NCBI GenBank assembly: GCA_019096155.1
Contig: JAHCVI010000001.1
Span: forward strand, 7,440,001-7,504,000
Reading direction: 5' to 3'
Source of the DNA: Staphylotrichum longicolle
Lineage: Eukaryota; Ascomycota; Sordariomycetes; Sordariales; Chaetomiaceae
Length of the DNA: 64,000 nucleotides
In this document: positions 23,184 through 35,243 of the stretch, piece after piece
Layout: every line of letters begins with the position of its first letter
How positions within the stretch are numbered: the stretch's first letter is position 1
Program-made: the position numbers and the translations under genes
Notes under the pieces: model-generated
What the model was told of the DNA's origin: nothing
Database searches by the model: none
What the model saw: the letters and a program-made list of their open reading frames with translations, nothing else

Positions 23184-24748
23184 CTTCTCTGGATCCTGCT
23201 CCAGCGTCTGATATGGAAGGGGAAAGGAGTCCAGGAGTCAATTGGTCTTGTAGTGCTCCGTCGCGATGCTCTATGGCGGCGGCGGTGTCCCAAAACCAAA
23301 TTTCCCTACAGTCGAGGCCCCTGGCCAATACGAGAAGGTGTAACGAGTGACAGCAGCTTCGCGATGGCGCTCAGTTACAGAACCGAGCCTTTTCCAACGG
23401 GCCCGAGGCCGGATAGCTGCATGAACAGGGCTGGTGATCCCGCTAAAGGGGCACGAGACGAGACCCAAAATAGCCCAGTTTGTGAGACATCGAATTGGGC
23501 ACCCCAAGAGCTGGCGGTATCTGGTCCGGGCCGGCACAAAGTCAAACAGGCACCGTCGGCTTTCTTGATAGGTGATACAGATGCTGAGAACCGTGTCAAC
23601 GAACGGAACTGACTGGAGGACAAGAAAGCTGGGCAAAGCTTGTTTGTGTCACTCGGGACAAAGAAAGACAAACAACAGACGCCAACCAAGCGACCCGACA
23701 AACTGGCGGTCGGAACAAGACCTGGGCGGGCTTTTGTATGTAATATGAAGCCGTCTCGCGGGTACCGGCATCGAGCACGCAAGACCAGGGGGAACCAGAC
23801 CGTAGTTGAACCCACAGGCCGCAATCATCATGGCCACATAGTGCAGACCCTGGTAGCTGACGAGTCCGGTCCCGTCTGCTCCATCCCGGGCCGCTTCCTC
23901 TCCCTCCGTGCACTACGCCACGGGCCCGTCTCGACGTTCGAGAAGTCGTCCTACCCACATGGCCGTGGTCCGGTGGGGCGTTCCTTGCAGTGGATGGACG
24001 CCGACTGGGGCAGGCTAAATGGGAGCGAACAACGATGACGAACAGACAGACGTTCCGATATTGCGTTCGAAGTCCCGGCCGGCCGGGAAAACCTGGTTCG
24101 TGGACCTTCGAGCACGGCTGTGCCGGTCGGCATTCAGCTCATGCGAATGGAGGTAACAGCAAGTGAGAACCGGGCAGGAGCTGAACCGCCTACAGAGCCG
24201 AGATGGTGTGCTTTTGTCCCGTCCAGCTCAGGTCGTCGGCAGTGAAATGTAGGAGTTGCGGTCCGGCTGGCGATGGTGATGATTCCCTCAGAGATGCGCA
24301 TGCCTGACATATGATTGGAGCACAAATTGTTTTGGCATTCATCCATATTGCCCACGCCATCAAGCTTCTGGACCGCTGTCGCGCGCGGCTCGGCAATTTA
24401 GCCCTCTGCAACGGTAAGAAGCCGCTGGGCCGCCTTTCACGCGAGCCCAGATTGGGATGGACACGCCCGAGGTTGCAAACTTATAGGACTGCAACCCAAG
24501 ATGCCCAAGAAAGCTTCATGATTGCCAAGCAGAGCTGAAGATGAGGCTGCATCACCACCCAGGTGCGGGTGCCAAGCAAGTCAAGCTGGAAATGGGAAAT
24601 CTGATTTGATGTGTCACCAGGGATGGCCGTCTGTCTCTCGCTTTCAAGGGGGGAGTGGTGTTGGAGAAATTTTGAGAGGAGACGTACAAAACACAGGGAT
24701 GAGAAAAGTCCTCACACCCACAGCGCTCGGTATTCCGTAACGTCTAAC
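23184..24748. other. Gene-free 1.56 kb upstream region
   Basis: It holds the 5' flank of the leftward gene ending at 21953 and the 3' flank of the next leftward gene. Only short frames of random composition are present, on both strands. No RNA gene or repeat is recognised. Confidence 0.5.
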
Positions 24749-25716
24749 TTAGGGGCTGCCCTGCGCACTGCCCTCCGAATCTTCGTCGTCGAGCCTGTCT
24801 TGCTCAATCCTCCACAAAGGGACGCCAGTTGTGGTTGCGTGCCGCTGGATGTCTGACTTGTCCACATCTTCCTCGTCCTCCTCAGCTCTCTCATTACTGG
24901 CCTCCTCGACCTTGTCCAGGAACTCGCTGTTGTTCTTCATCAAGAAGATCTCGGCAAAATTGAACGAGCACAAGAATGCGGGAACAGGGCTCTGCTCATC
25001 TCCGACGTCCTTGAACCTATGGCGATCGTGCTTCTTCTCTGAGCCACCGTAGACCTCGAAGACTTCCTTGTCGAGGTCGACGACGTAGGCCCATTCGCAA
25101 AACAGCGAGTCATTCGCGAACTCCAGCTGCAAACACACCGGGATCTTCTTTGGCGTCTTTGTCTCCGGGCCTTGTGCGCCGCCCTCCACATCGCCCTCTG
25201 CGTCGCCTTCATCTTCAGTCCGACTGGTCCTGGCAATGATGCCCAGGAGCCCAGCCGAGGTTTCCCGGGCCAGGCTGGGGTAGAGCTGGTTGATGCCGAA
25301 CATGTTGCGCTCCCACGCGTTTGTTTGGGCGCGCCGGGCCTCATCCCAGGCCTCGCACTCGGCCCAGATCGCTTCTATCTCCTCGTTTGTTGGCTCATAG
25401 ACGAAGTTCTCCAGGCCCGACTTGAGGTTGTCGATGTTGCAGGCGACTGACAGGAACTTGAGGATCTTGACGCCCTGTCCTTCAGGATAACCATCGAACT
25501 GGCCGTACTGCGCGATGTACCATCTCCCCTTCCAGAAAACACTGTAGAATTGGTGAGTTAGTCTTTGCTGCTTAAAAAGGGTTGTTGCATCCACACGCAG
25601 GTCTTCAAAATGCCACGCATACGGCAGCGACGAGTCTTCGTGTGCAACTGGGCAAATGTTTGAAAAAAGAAAGAGAAAAAGGAACCAACGTACCAGATGA
25701 GATGGCGAGTGCCCAT
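24749..25716 (-). CDS. Uncharacterised conserved fungal protein beginning MGTRHLI
   Basis: Exons 25694-25716 (seven codons plus two bases) and 24749-25541 give 271 residues. The joined N-terminus is MGTRHLICVFWKGRWYIAQY followed by GQFDGYPEGQG, a pattern I associate with a family of small fungal proteins of unknown function. ENFVYEPTNEEIEAIWAECE and NQLYPSLARETSAGLLGII follow, then PVCLQLEFANDSLFCEWAYV and an aromatic/acidic segment DKEVFEVYGGSEKKH. The C-terminus is very acidic (EEDEEDVDKSD). No signal peptide or membrane helix after correct splicing; the hydrophobic start seen without splicing is an artefact of reading through the intron. No catalytic motif recognised. Divergent from the dioxygenase gene. 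Confidence 0.8.
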
Positions 25717-26250
25717 AATGGAGATGCAAATTATAAGCCGTGGTTGCTGTTCGAGTGTTGTTTCACAGCGTTGATCAAGCCAACTGGAGGCATACGCATT
25801 CAACCTTGACCGAGTTGCTGTTATTGACGAGCGAAGGAGGCTGAAATCTCTAACAACCGGTCGGAAGGGGCGCTTGAAAAGCGCAGCTGGCTCACTGAAG
25901 TAGGTTCTTACAATTTATACCGAGTAAACGCATTGCACCTAAGGCAGCAAAGAGGGATGCCACGAGATTCACCTTCTGCGTGTCTTGTCGTTTGCTGTTT
26001 CCGTGGAAGTGGCCACCAACCCCGCATGTGTGCAGCGCCTGCCTAGAAGCACCCGCTTTTGGTTGAAAGAGAGCCCGGCAGTCTGAGACAAGGAAGTAAG
26101 TTCGCATTGATGCTGGCTGGTGGGCTTCTGGCTTGCATCACGTATCACCGCCCGTGGCTTTGATGAGGGGTCTCTGAGCGTTGGTTCTTGCAACTCTGCA
26201 ACTCCCAGGCAACCACCGGCCCACGGCCAACCAAAAGTCAACACCGCAAC
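25717..26250. other. Divergent promoter region
   Basis: 534 bp between the MGTRHL gene (-) and the dioxygenase gene (+). No gene or obvious repeat. Confidence 0.5.
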
Positions 26251-27432
26251 ATGCCCCTGTCAACCAGTATCCTTCCCTCTTTTCCTGAGGGTCTGCCGCT
26301 TGCGCCCATCGCTACCGTGTCTTACAAACAGCTCCTTGATGGCAACCACAACGATGCCTCCCGTGTGCTCGAGGCGGCCCAGACACATGGCTTCTTCTAC
26401 CTCGACCTGCAAGGCGCACCAGAAGGCGATACTTTCCTGAGCGAGGCAGAGCAACTATACGCCCTCGCCAAGGACGCTTTTGCCTCCCCCCTCGACGAAA
26501 AACTGCAGTTCGCCCTCGAGCGCGGCGTCTCCCTCTTCGGCTACAAGCCCACCGGCACGGTCAAGACAACCGACCGCTCCCAACGCCCCGACAGCACCGA
26601 GTTCATCTGCATCGCCAAGGACCACTTGCACGGCGTCACCCCGAGCCGACTCTACCCACCCCCCATCGAGCAGCACAGACCCCTCCTCCAGTCCTTCACT
26701 CGCCACGGCCACGCATGCGGCATGCTCATCCTCCGCACGCTCGCCTCGCGACTCGGCCTCGCCCCCGACGCCTTCACCAGGCTCAACCGCTTCGACCAGC
26801 CGTCGGGGGACCACTGCCGGCTCACCCACACAGGCCCCCACAGCGCCGATGCCAACAACGTCCTCGGCCTGCCGAGCCACACCGACTTTGGCAGCGTGAC
26901 GGTGCTCTTCAACTGGCTCGGCGGCCTGCAGATTGAGTCGCCGTCGTCCATCAGCAGCAGCGGCAGCAGCAGCAGCAGCCACGAGAGCGAGTGGTTGTGG
27001 GTGCAGCCCCTGCCGGGGCACGCCATCGTCAACTTAGGTACAGTACAGCCCCCCCCCTTCTTGTTCCGGAATGTCTAAAAGAAGAACACCGCCGCACTAA
27101 CCAAGAACCCCCACACTCGCTGGGGCTACCAAACAAAACAAGGCGACGCAATGGTCACCTTCACCAACGGCACGCTCAAGTCGGCCAAGCACCGCGTGGT
27201 GCCTCCGCTGGGCTCCCAAGGCGCCGCGGACCGGTACAGCGTGGTGTACTTTGTGCGGCCCCACAATGACGTGCCGATGAGAGCGCTGGGCGAGTTCGAC
27301 CGCGGTAGTGGTTTGGCGGCGGCGGCGGCGGCCAAGGCGGTGGCCGGGAAGTTCTCGGCTGGGCTGGAAGAGGGGGAGGTCCTGACGGCAGGGGAGTGGA
27401 TGAGGCGGAGGGCTGTTCAGTTGGGGAACTAA
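26251..27432 (+). CDS. 2-oxoglutarate/Fe(II)-dependent dioxygenase (isopenicillin N synthase-like)
   Basis: Exons 26251-27037 and 27143-27432 give 358 residues. The N-terminal DIOX_N-type region reads IATVSYKQLLDGN and AQTHGFFYLDLQG. The double-stranded beta-helix carries the iron triad: His210 and Asp212 in LPSHTDFGSVTVLF and His279 in SAKHRVV. The 2-oxoglutarate-binding Arg-X-Ser is Arg293/Ser295 in RYSVVYFVRP. A Ser-rich insert (SSISSSGSSSSSH) interrupts the loop after GGLQIE. Substrate unknown: related fungal enzymes act on small metabolites, but no cluster partners lie nearby, so a specific pathway cannot be named. The C-terminal Ala-rich stretch is variable. Start at 26251 fits the family better than the ATG at 26188, which adds 21 residues without homology. 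Confidence 0.88.
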
Positions 27433-28293
27433 AGAGTGAAGAGAATACGATGAGGTTGACGCCTGTTCAGTTGGGTAGACTGAGAATGAATTGGAAAGGG
27501 ATGAGGCTGAATGATATTCAGTCAGAGTAAATGAAAGTAGCACGGTTGTAGGAAAGATGCTGAGGTTGGAAAATGCAGGGGTTGCTGTACTAGCTATCAA
27601 CTGATGCTAATGTTGTGTATATAAGTACCGAGTCTAAGTCGAGCAGACAAAAGTCATTCTACTAGCGTAACGGCTATATCGTGAGGGGGGGCTATCCTTG
27701 ACACATGTGTGAAGGGGTTTTCCTCTTCTGCGTCGATCGAGCTGCCGTGGGTTGAGCGGCGGGCGTGGGCCGCTTGAGCATGAAGGAAAGCAAAACGCCT
27801 TTGACATCAGAGCCCCAAACGAAGCCAAACCCCCTCCAAAAGCCAAGTATAAGATCGCCCTTTTGATCTTGCCAAACAGCGAAAAGACAGAGAAAGGAAG
27901 AAAAACGCCGATACGCCAAACCCATTTGATGCGAGAAACCAAGTGTCCAAGAGGGAAGGTGCCGTGTGTCCCTGAGAGATTGTGTCGGGGCGAGCTGCCG
28001 CCCCGTATCTGATCATCCGTGCCAAAACATAGCAAGCGTAAGGTTCCGTGTCGTCGAGACCATGTTCCCATCCCAGAGCAAATAGTTGTCCCCCGCCAGC
28101 GCCATGAGTGCCCAAAATCCGATATAACTTCCCTCCCCCCCAAAAGTATGCTGTGGGCGCTGAAGCAGCCCAATAAATATATCCCCCGATAATGACGCCA
28201 AGACTGTGCTGTGATAATAAATATAATCGAGGAACAAGTGAGGGAAAGAAGAAATGGAGATGAGAAAGGAAAAGGAGAGATGTTTCCGGTGGA
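27433..28293. other. Convergent 3' flanks
   Basis: 861 bp between the dioxygenase gene (+) and the zinc-finger gene (-). AT-richer patches with AATAAA-like sequence near 28213-28222. No gene seen. Confidence 0.5.
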
Positions 28294-29863
28294 CTACCGA
28301 ATATCGAGCTGGAACGGCTTGAAACGGCCTCCAATGGTGGCGCACCGGGGGCACTTCCTGCGTGCGCCCTGCTCGCCCATCAGGACGTCGACACAGGCCT
28401 GGCAGAGACCGCAGATGCACTCGGTACAGGCGTACGACTCCCTCAGCAGCGAGATGCCCTGGCAGGCGGCGCAGTAGACTTGCGTGTTCTGGGACGAGTA
28501 GCTCGGGGACGAGTCCGACAGGCCCCGCGATTCGATGTGGAAATTGTCTCCGCTTTCGCCGCTCTCGACCGACGGGAACGGTTCAGGGGCATCAGGGTTG
28601 TACGACGGAGGGGTGAGAGCCCGCTGGAGGGGGGATGCTTGGTAGTTTGCGAACGCGTTCTGGGTCAACGGCGGCAGGGACGACCTCTGGATGGACACGG
28701 GCGATTGCGGCATCTGACTCGTCAGGCGCGGGTCGAGCATCGAAGGGAACTTGAGACTCACTGGAGTTCTGTCCTCATCTATGTCTTCCGTTGCCGAGGT
28801 TGCCGCATCGATCAGGTCCTCCCAACGCTTACCATAGTCTGCTGAAGGCTCGGCCGAGAGGGCTTTCCTGTCGTGGCCGCCGGGTCTCAGGAGGTCATTG
28901 CTGTCGTTCTGGATCCTACGAAGCCAGTCAGACCCGGGGCCTTTGGACTTCCTCCGGTGGTGGCCCCTCTTCGAGATTGACTGTTTCCGCGGGCGATTGG
29001 GGCCGAGGGGCCTGTGTAGCGGCGGGAGTGTGGAAGAGCGGCCAGGGGGTGAGTGGGCCATTATCGATGGTAGCAGGTCACGCTGTCTGCCCGAATCAAG
29101 GGGGGGGAGGGGTGCGCTGGTGATGTCGGCGGCTGACAGCTGTATTGGCGGGAGTTCGATGGATGATCTAGGGATCCTCACCCCTTCGCTGTCAGAGTGC
29201 CAGTCCTGCCACCCTGGTTAGTGCTGCAACGGTGCAAGGATTCGCGTCAAAGCAAGGGACCGACTCACTCCATCTGAATCCCACCCGGAGTCGCTCTTAT
29301 GGGTGTGCAGCTGGGCGAGCGCGGCGGCGGCAGGAAACATGGCGCCCCCGGAATACTCTTCATATCTACGTGGAGTGCCCGGGCCGTTGGATCCATCTCG
29401 CCGGTAGCCGTGCGGCGCGCCTTTGGCGTGATGTGCATGGTGTGGTCCCGGGGGCGGCTGGACGGCCGGGGGTCGCTCACTCGGCGAGGTGCTAATCATG
29501 AGCAGGAAGCTCTCCTCGGTCGCGGGCAGCTTGGCAATGTAGTGCTCGGGGTGCGCCCGGCGGATATGCTCCTGCATGGAGCGGTACCGCTTCTCCTAAA
29601 AGGTGTGATTGCATCAGCATCGCGTGCATGTCTTAGATTTTGTATTTCTATCTCGAGGCGCTGCGAGAGTCCGTCTCGATGCAGTCTGCGGGTGGCGACA
29701 GCAACACGGCCGTCACTACCTAAGGTAGGTGGGTAGCGCCCGCACTCACCCCAATACAGCGCTTGCGGCAGCTGGAGCCATCTTGGTTGCGCAGCGGGCA
29801 GACGACCTCGTTGTTCGCATCGGTGATTGAAAAGGACGACGTGAGAGACGACCTCGGCGGCAT
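28294..29863 (-). CDS. Zinc-finger protein with N-terminal C2H2-like and C-terminal RING-like domains
   Basis: Exons 29750-29863, 29269-29595 and 28294-29205 give 450 residues. The N-terminus MPPRSSLTSSFSITDANNEV leads into a finger split by intron 1: CPLRNQDGSSCRKRC then EKRYRSMQEHIRRAHPEHY, with Cys pairs and the HxxxxH typical of a C2H2-like fold. KLPATEESFLLMISTSPSER follows. The centre is Pro/Ser-rich and disordered. The C-terminus has a Cys-rich module: YCAACQGISLLRESYACTEC, CGLCQACVDVL and RKCPRCATIGGRF, a RING-like CxxC arrangement without an obvious His. It may be a nuclear regulator or E3 ligase; neither is shown. Conservation of both ends suggests one ancestral gene rather than two. 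No named orthologue recalled. Confidence 0.8.
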
Positions 29864-32348
29864 CTTGTCCAGGTGAGCGCAGTCGGTCGTAAAACCAATT
29901 TCAAACCCCGCCAAACGACAGAGACGACGGTCGAGGGGTTGCTGGCGGGGGGTTGAGAGGCGTGGACGATAGCTTTCTGTCCGATAAGATAGGCGGTCGG
30001 TTGGCTCAAAGCGACACTCAATTGACGTGTAAGTGGCCTGCAATGCCAAAGCGGTCACGCATCGGGCATTTGTTGGCTCGGAGCTTGAGGACGACGTGGT
30101 CGGGGGAATGCGGTCATGGAGAAAGAGAGCTCCCAAGCTCCTCTGTCAGGTGTAACAGGCGGTGTTTCGAAGAATAGGAGGGCAGGCGGTGGCAATGGCC
30201 GCAGGCGAGAGCAGGACAATGGACGGAGCAGCTCGAATGGGAGAGCGGGGAGGGGAGCGGGGACGGCAGCAGGCATGTCCCTGGGCCTGGAACTGGACTC
30301 GATCCCGACTTGCCCCTTCGGAGGTACCGACGGCCACCTCGCGCCGTCCACTTTGGCTCAGGAGACTATTCCCGGAGCCCGACACGCAGTCCGGTACACA
30401 CCCAACACCTGGAAATGGACAGATAATGACAGAAAACTTGCTGTTTGATGTCTGCCAACGCAACGTCCAGACATCAACAGCATGGCGGTACCCCCGATTG
30501 ACAAGAGACAGTTTGGAGATCAAGCAAGTCACACTGTGCAGGGCAGCTCTGCGCCTCTGGGCTCGGAGCTCTGAGGCGCGGGCGGGCCAACTGCAACTCG
30601 TCCACGCCGGCAGGCGTCATAGGATCACTCTTCGTACCGGCATGAAAAGCGGGACGATCGAAAAGAGCTTTGGGGGCTGAGTGGGCAGGCCGTGAACTGC
30701 TGTTCCCTAGACCTCGAAGGCGAAAAGAGAGTCCAGTTATCATATTCGTACTTCGTCAGGCTGAGCATCTCTCGGGTGATCAGGCGGTTCAAACATCGAG
30801 CTGAATGGCGAAGAGGCGACAGTCAGGGGCTCAGGTCGAGCTCCCACACCCTCCGTTTGCTTACTGTGTACAGTTCCGTACAGAGCAGTGTTATCGCCGG
30901 AAACGATCGACGCTTCCAGTCTGGCTATCCACTTCCCAGGCTTTCGCTAGGATCTCAGTCCTCTGTAAACGAATATCGTTAGGTTGATCAGCTGTCACGA
31001 TCAGAGTCAATCCTTGAATGTCAACGCTGCCGAGACCAACGTGCCTGGCGAGTAATTGGCCGTCGTGAGAACGGCGAGCCCTGCGAATGACACGCAAAAG
31101 TCGGCGGTCTTGACTCGAGGGAGCGGATGGCAGGCGACCCGGAACACGGAGGGGTGGGGGTGCTCGACCGAGGGCACGGAATGGTCTTTGTTGATTGGGC
31201 GGTGGCTCGAGATGGAGCTCACGGAAGCAAGGATCTGGAGCTTTCCCAATCCAGCTGCAGCAAGCTTGATCAAGTTGTTCAGGCGAGCTCCGAATCGCTG
31301 CCCGTTTGGCCCGGCGCCCGGTTTTTGAGCGCCAGCGGGCTATGCTGGTCAGAAAAAAGATACACGCAAGAAACATCCTGATGCTGTGCTTTCCCGTCAC
31401 ATCACGTTGCTTTTTGTCAGGCCAGATCCCATCTGGCTCACTGCTGGTTCCTTTCCACGAGTCTTTTGCAAGCAAGGTGCAGCCAAGCACAGCAGATCGT
31501 GCCAAGTGGGTCTGTGGGGTTTGGCTCCGGTTGTTCGCTTGACGAAATTGCGGGGCAAGGACCAGGGCACCTTTAGCCATGTTGGAGGGCGGTGTTGGGG
31601 GGACTGTTCTTTTTTTTTTTGTCAACCACATGCACAAATCACATGCAGCTTTTTTTGTCTTTTCCAAGATGCGGAGCTGCAGATGCCGTGTTAGTCCAAA
31701 TAAGCGTAACCAATGCCTAGCACTACTAACAGTGTTTTGCGGTCCGTGAAGCCTCAGCCTGTCAGAAACTCGGTAGGGACGGGAGAGGAAGATGGTGCGC
31801 TTCCAGGGAAGCACCTGCAAGTCCTCCAAAAACTGAGCTGGGTTTTCGACTCAGGCACGGGCCCAGATGCTTCCAACCCAAGTCTAAGGTACTGGAAATG
31901 GTTGACTGTTTGCGCTGTGTCAAAGTGGGGTCTCAGCTCTCACAGATATCATTCTAATCTAAGCACTACATGCGGCTGGGATTTCAGAACACTGAAGCTG
32001 TATCGCCCTGAACCTCCCGCAAGGACCGAGGATCTCGCAGGTTTTCCTTCGTGGAAACTCAGCCCGTAATTCGGGGTATCAACTTGATCGTCATTCATCT
32101 GTATGCGATTTTGCCTCGTGTCGTCTCATGCATGAGCTTCTATCCATCTCGCCGCCCTGCACTGAAGCCCTCGTTGCCCAAAAAGCAGAAAAACGTTTGA
32201 CATAACCACCCCTGGGGCTGATATTCATAGACCCGCATTCTCCTGGAACTACGATTATGCCCAAACAACCCGGGTGCATTAAACGCATGACCAAACTACC
32301 CATATTCACCCACCCCAGCATCCAAGCCCCCTACCAAACCGGCAGCAT
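29864..32348. other. Gene-free 2.5 kb region
   Basis: It lies between the start of the zinc-finger gene and the end of the PEF gene, both leftward. A short poly-T occurs near 31610. Short frames on both strands lack family character or convincing splice continuity. A long 5' leader of the zinc-finger gene or a non-coding transcript could lie here, but nothing in the sequence proves it. Confidence 0.5.
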
Positions 32349-33499
32349 CTACCGCAGCTGGCGCAGGATCTCGATCAAAAAGTCTTCGAAGCTCAGCGTG
32401 ATGTAGCCATCGCGGTCGTCGTCGTAGCGCTTAAACACGTCGGTCATGCGCTTGAGGCTGATGCAGGCCTGGACGAACAGATCGAAGCTCATGACGCCCT
32501 CGTTGCGCTTGTCGTAGGTGCGGAAGAGGATCTCGACGAAGCGGTCGCTCAGGCGGTAGCGGAAGGCGACGAGCGCGTTGCTGAACTCGTCCAGGCTGAT
32601 GTTGCCGGAGCGGTCGGCGTCGAAGCGGTCAAACAGCGACCGCCACGAGGCCAGGAACGACCACAGGCCGCAGAACTCCTCGAACCCGATGGTGCCGCTG
32701 CGGTCGCTGTCGAACATGCGGATCATCATGCGCACCGTCTGCGGGTCGAAGGCCGTCCAGTCGCCGTTGACGAGCGCCGCCGAAAGCTCGCGCTCCGAGA
32801 GCTGGCCGGTGCCTGGATGGGAGAGGTGGGGAGGTTAGTGGTCGCTCGGTGGTTGGCCCCCTGCCAAGACGAGGTCTGAAACTTACCGTCCTTATCCACG
32901 GCCCTGAAGAGCGGTAGCAAGGTCGGGTCGGCGGAGCTGTCGCGCGGGGCAGGGCTCGGCGGTGGCCTTGAGCTGGCCGGCGGGCCGTTGTGGTGGGGCC
33001 GGGCGGCCCCAGCTGTCGGGGGCGGGCTCATGCCGTAGCGGTCGGGGGGGCGGGCCGTGTGTCTCGGTGAAAGTCGTTGAGCCTGCTGCGAACCGTATGG
33101 GTCACCCGAGGGTCGGTGTTCGAGCGGACGCGGCGGCGGAGGCTTGTTCTCGTAACGGGAGGACGGCGGGTGCGCCGACACGGGAGACTTGGGATTGCCT
33201 TTCTGGTAGAAGATAGAGGGGTAAGTCTCACGACCTGGAGTCTCGCATAGAGCGCGGTAGGGGGTTACCGAGGGAGCGGGCAAAGCTCACTTACTTGCTC
33301 GGGCTCCGCGAACCTAGAGCAGTGTTAGCAAAGGAAACTGAGGGGTCACGTTGTGCGGGTGGCGATGGGGTGGTTGCGATGCGATGGCGGGACTCTCCCC
33401 GACAGCGGCGAAATCAGGGTGGTTTTGCGACAGCGTATGTCGCTGCGCGTCGACTCACCTGGGCAGCTCGTCCGGGTTGTAGGGTCTGTTGTACGCCAT
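32349..33499 (-). CDS. PEF1: Penta-EF-hand calcium-binding protein (Pef1/ALG-2/peflin family)
   Basis: Exons 33459-33499, 33295-33313 (19 nt), 32887-33241 and 32349-32812 give 292 residues. Residues 1 to about 125 are Pro/Ser/Arg-rich, as in peflin-like proteins. Five EF-hands follow: FRAVDKDGTGQLSERE, MFDSDRSGTIGFEEF, FDRFDADRSGNISLDEF, TYDKRNEGVMSFDLF and FKRYDDDRDGYITL. The first three have canonical Asp/Gly/Glu calcium ligands; the fourth and fifth are degenerate, as usual for dimerising PEF proteins. Yeast Pef1 acts in polar growth. The acceptor for exon 3 is chosen as ATGCGAG at 33242 because it restores the frame from exon 2; the next AG, four bases on, would not. Confidence 0.9.
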
Positions 33500-35243
33500 T
33501 GTTGCGCTTGTGGGCTGGTTGCGACTGAGCACACACGAGATCGTCGCTGGCGGTTCTCCTGAATGTGTCAGGTTGCGGTTGGGTCCCGCAGGAGCAGGAT
33601 CAGGGACTCGGCAAGGCAGCAGGTGGTATTTAAGCAGTGTCTTGCGGCTGCATCCAACTCGGCGTGCCGACTCAGCCGCAGGTTTGGCGACGCGCCGCTG
33701 CTGCAGCACTTGGCGGCAGTCGTCTTGAGTGGAGAAAGGAGCCTTGGGCTTCAAAAGCGTTGGGGAAGAGTAGAATCCTCTCTGTTCCTGACTGCTTGTC
33801 TCCGCGGGCGCTGTTAGGTTGTTTGGTCTGGCAGCTATCTGGGTTCAGGGCGGGGTTCAACTCTCCAGGGCTAATAACAGCGCTAAGGTATGGGCGTTGG
33901 AAGAATACGCGTGTTACAACTTGGCGCAGCAAGGCTCGGTGTGGAAACGCTCGGTGACGCTCACAGACGGCGGTCAAAGCTCGGGCAACGGGCAAATACC
34001 GCGGTAAGCTTGTTGGGTGAGCACAGCGATAGGATGTCCCGAGTACCTGAGCTTGTCATTCATCCTGAAAAGAGTCTGAACAAGGCAGCGATGTTAACAT
34101 CGAAGGTAAAACTACGTGACAGAGGAATACATCGATTTCAATCTTGTACGGGAGTACGCAACACTCCGATACTGGTTTAGTTGATAGCGCGGCTCCTCTG
34201 ACAGAGATCATGGTCCCACATTCAAGAACTTCCAGCTCAACAGTTCATTCTTCATTTTCAACGGGAGAAAAGAACAATAACATTGAGTTGGTCGAAAATT
34301 TATTTGTCAAACACTTTTTTCTTGCATCTCAGCACACTGTTGTGTTGTGATTTCGAGATTTGTATCGGGGCTCTGGTCTTTAGATCACGCCAACAAACAC
34401 GCCAAGTTTGAGGAGTGCTTCTTTGCCCCACGGAGGCTCCATCGCGAGCCAGGGTCTGGTTTTCAGGGTCTCGGCAGCTTCAAGAATCAGAGTCCCGAGT
34501 TTCAGGATCCTGGTTGGCGTCAGTACGTGTAAAATAAAGATGCGTTACGGTACAAACGTTCACTGAAGCCAACTGCACATAGTCTTTTGGTAGCTTGATG
34601 GTAAGTCACTAAATGAACCATCATAGCAGCACGCAGTCATTGACGAAGGGTCGTCTTTTCACTTCCTCCCATGACGATGGTGATCTTGAGTCAGTCGGTG
34701 CCACGGCTAACATGTGCGAACAACGGGACTGTAAAAAAAAACAAAAAAAAAAAAAAAAAAGAAAGAAAAGAAGAGAAAGTGGAAAGAATCTCAGATGCCC
34801 AATCCGCCGGGCATCTCGCACCAAATAGAAATGAGGCGATACACGGGCCGAAGCACGCTCCCGATCAGCTCCGTCTCCACCAACCGTGCCCACTAACGGA
34901 TGACTTGCAGCCCGCGATCACTGACCGCAAGTTCCGGCAGAGTTCCACGTGGTGCGAGGCGAGGGTTATGTAAGGAAAAGCAAGTATGGGTGGCCGTCAT
35001 CTTGACAAGGAAGCGCTTTGTCCCGGTCGCTTAGGACTCGGGGGAGATCATCAAACTCGCTGGGTGACTCGACTCGTGTGATCAGGAGTCAACTGTACAG
35101 AATACTCCCAGAGACAAAATCTCGCAACAACATCGCAGAACCTGCCTCCATCCACTCATTCTGCCCGGAGATAATTTCGGGCATTTTTGCGCCCCTCCCT
35201 TAAGCCAGTGTTTTAAGATTCCGGGTGCCTTGGTCCAAGAAAC
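33500..35243. other. Divergent intergenic region PEF1 / ChaC-type gene
   Basis: 1.74 kb, with an AT-richer centre (about 34050-34650). Contains a poly-A tract at 34733-34760. Both promoters should lie here. No coding sequence or RNA gene is supported. Confidence 0.5.
34733..34760 (+). repeat. Poly-A tract
   Basis: Twenty-seven adenines interrupted by one C at 34742, followed by a GAAAG-rich purine stretch. It could be a promoter dA:dT element or a retroposition scar; no flanking duplication was noticed. Confidence 0.85.

Noticed and set aside
24749..25729. Secreted or membrane version of the MGTRHL protein starting at 25729
   Set aside because: Its hydrophobic leader is translated intron sequence; splicing to the exon at 25694-25716 gives a coherent cytosolic start.
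26251..27432. Secondary-metabolite cluster around the dioxygenase
   Set aside because: Neighbouring genes are an uncharacterised protein and a zinc-finger protein; no synthase, transporter or other tailoring enzyme lies within the window.
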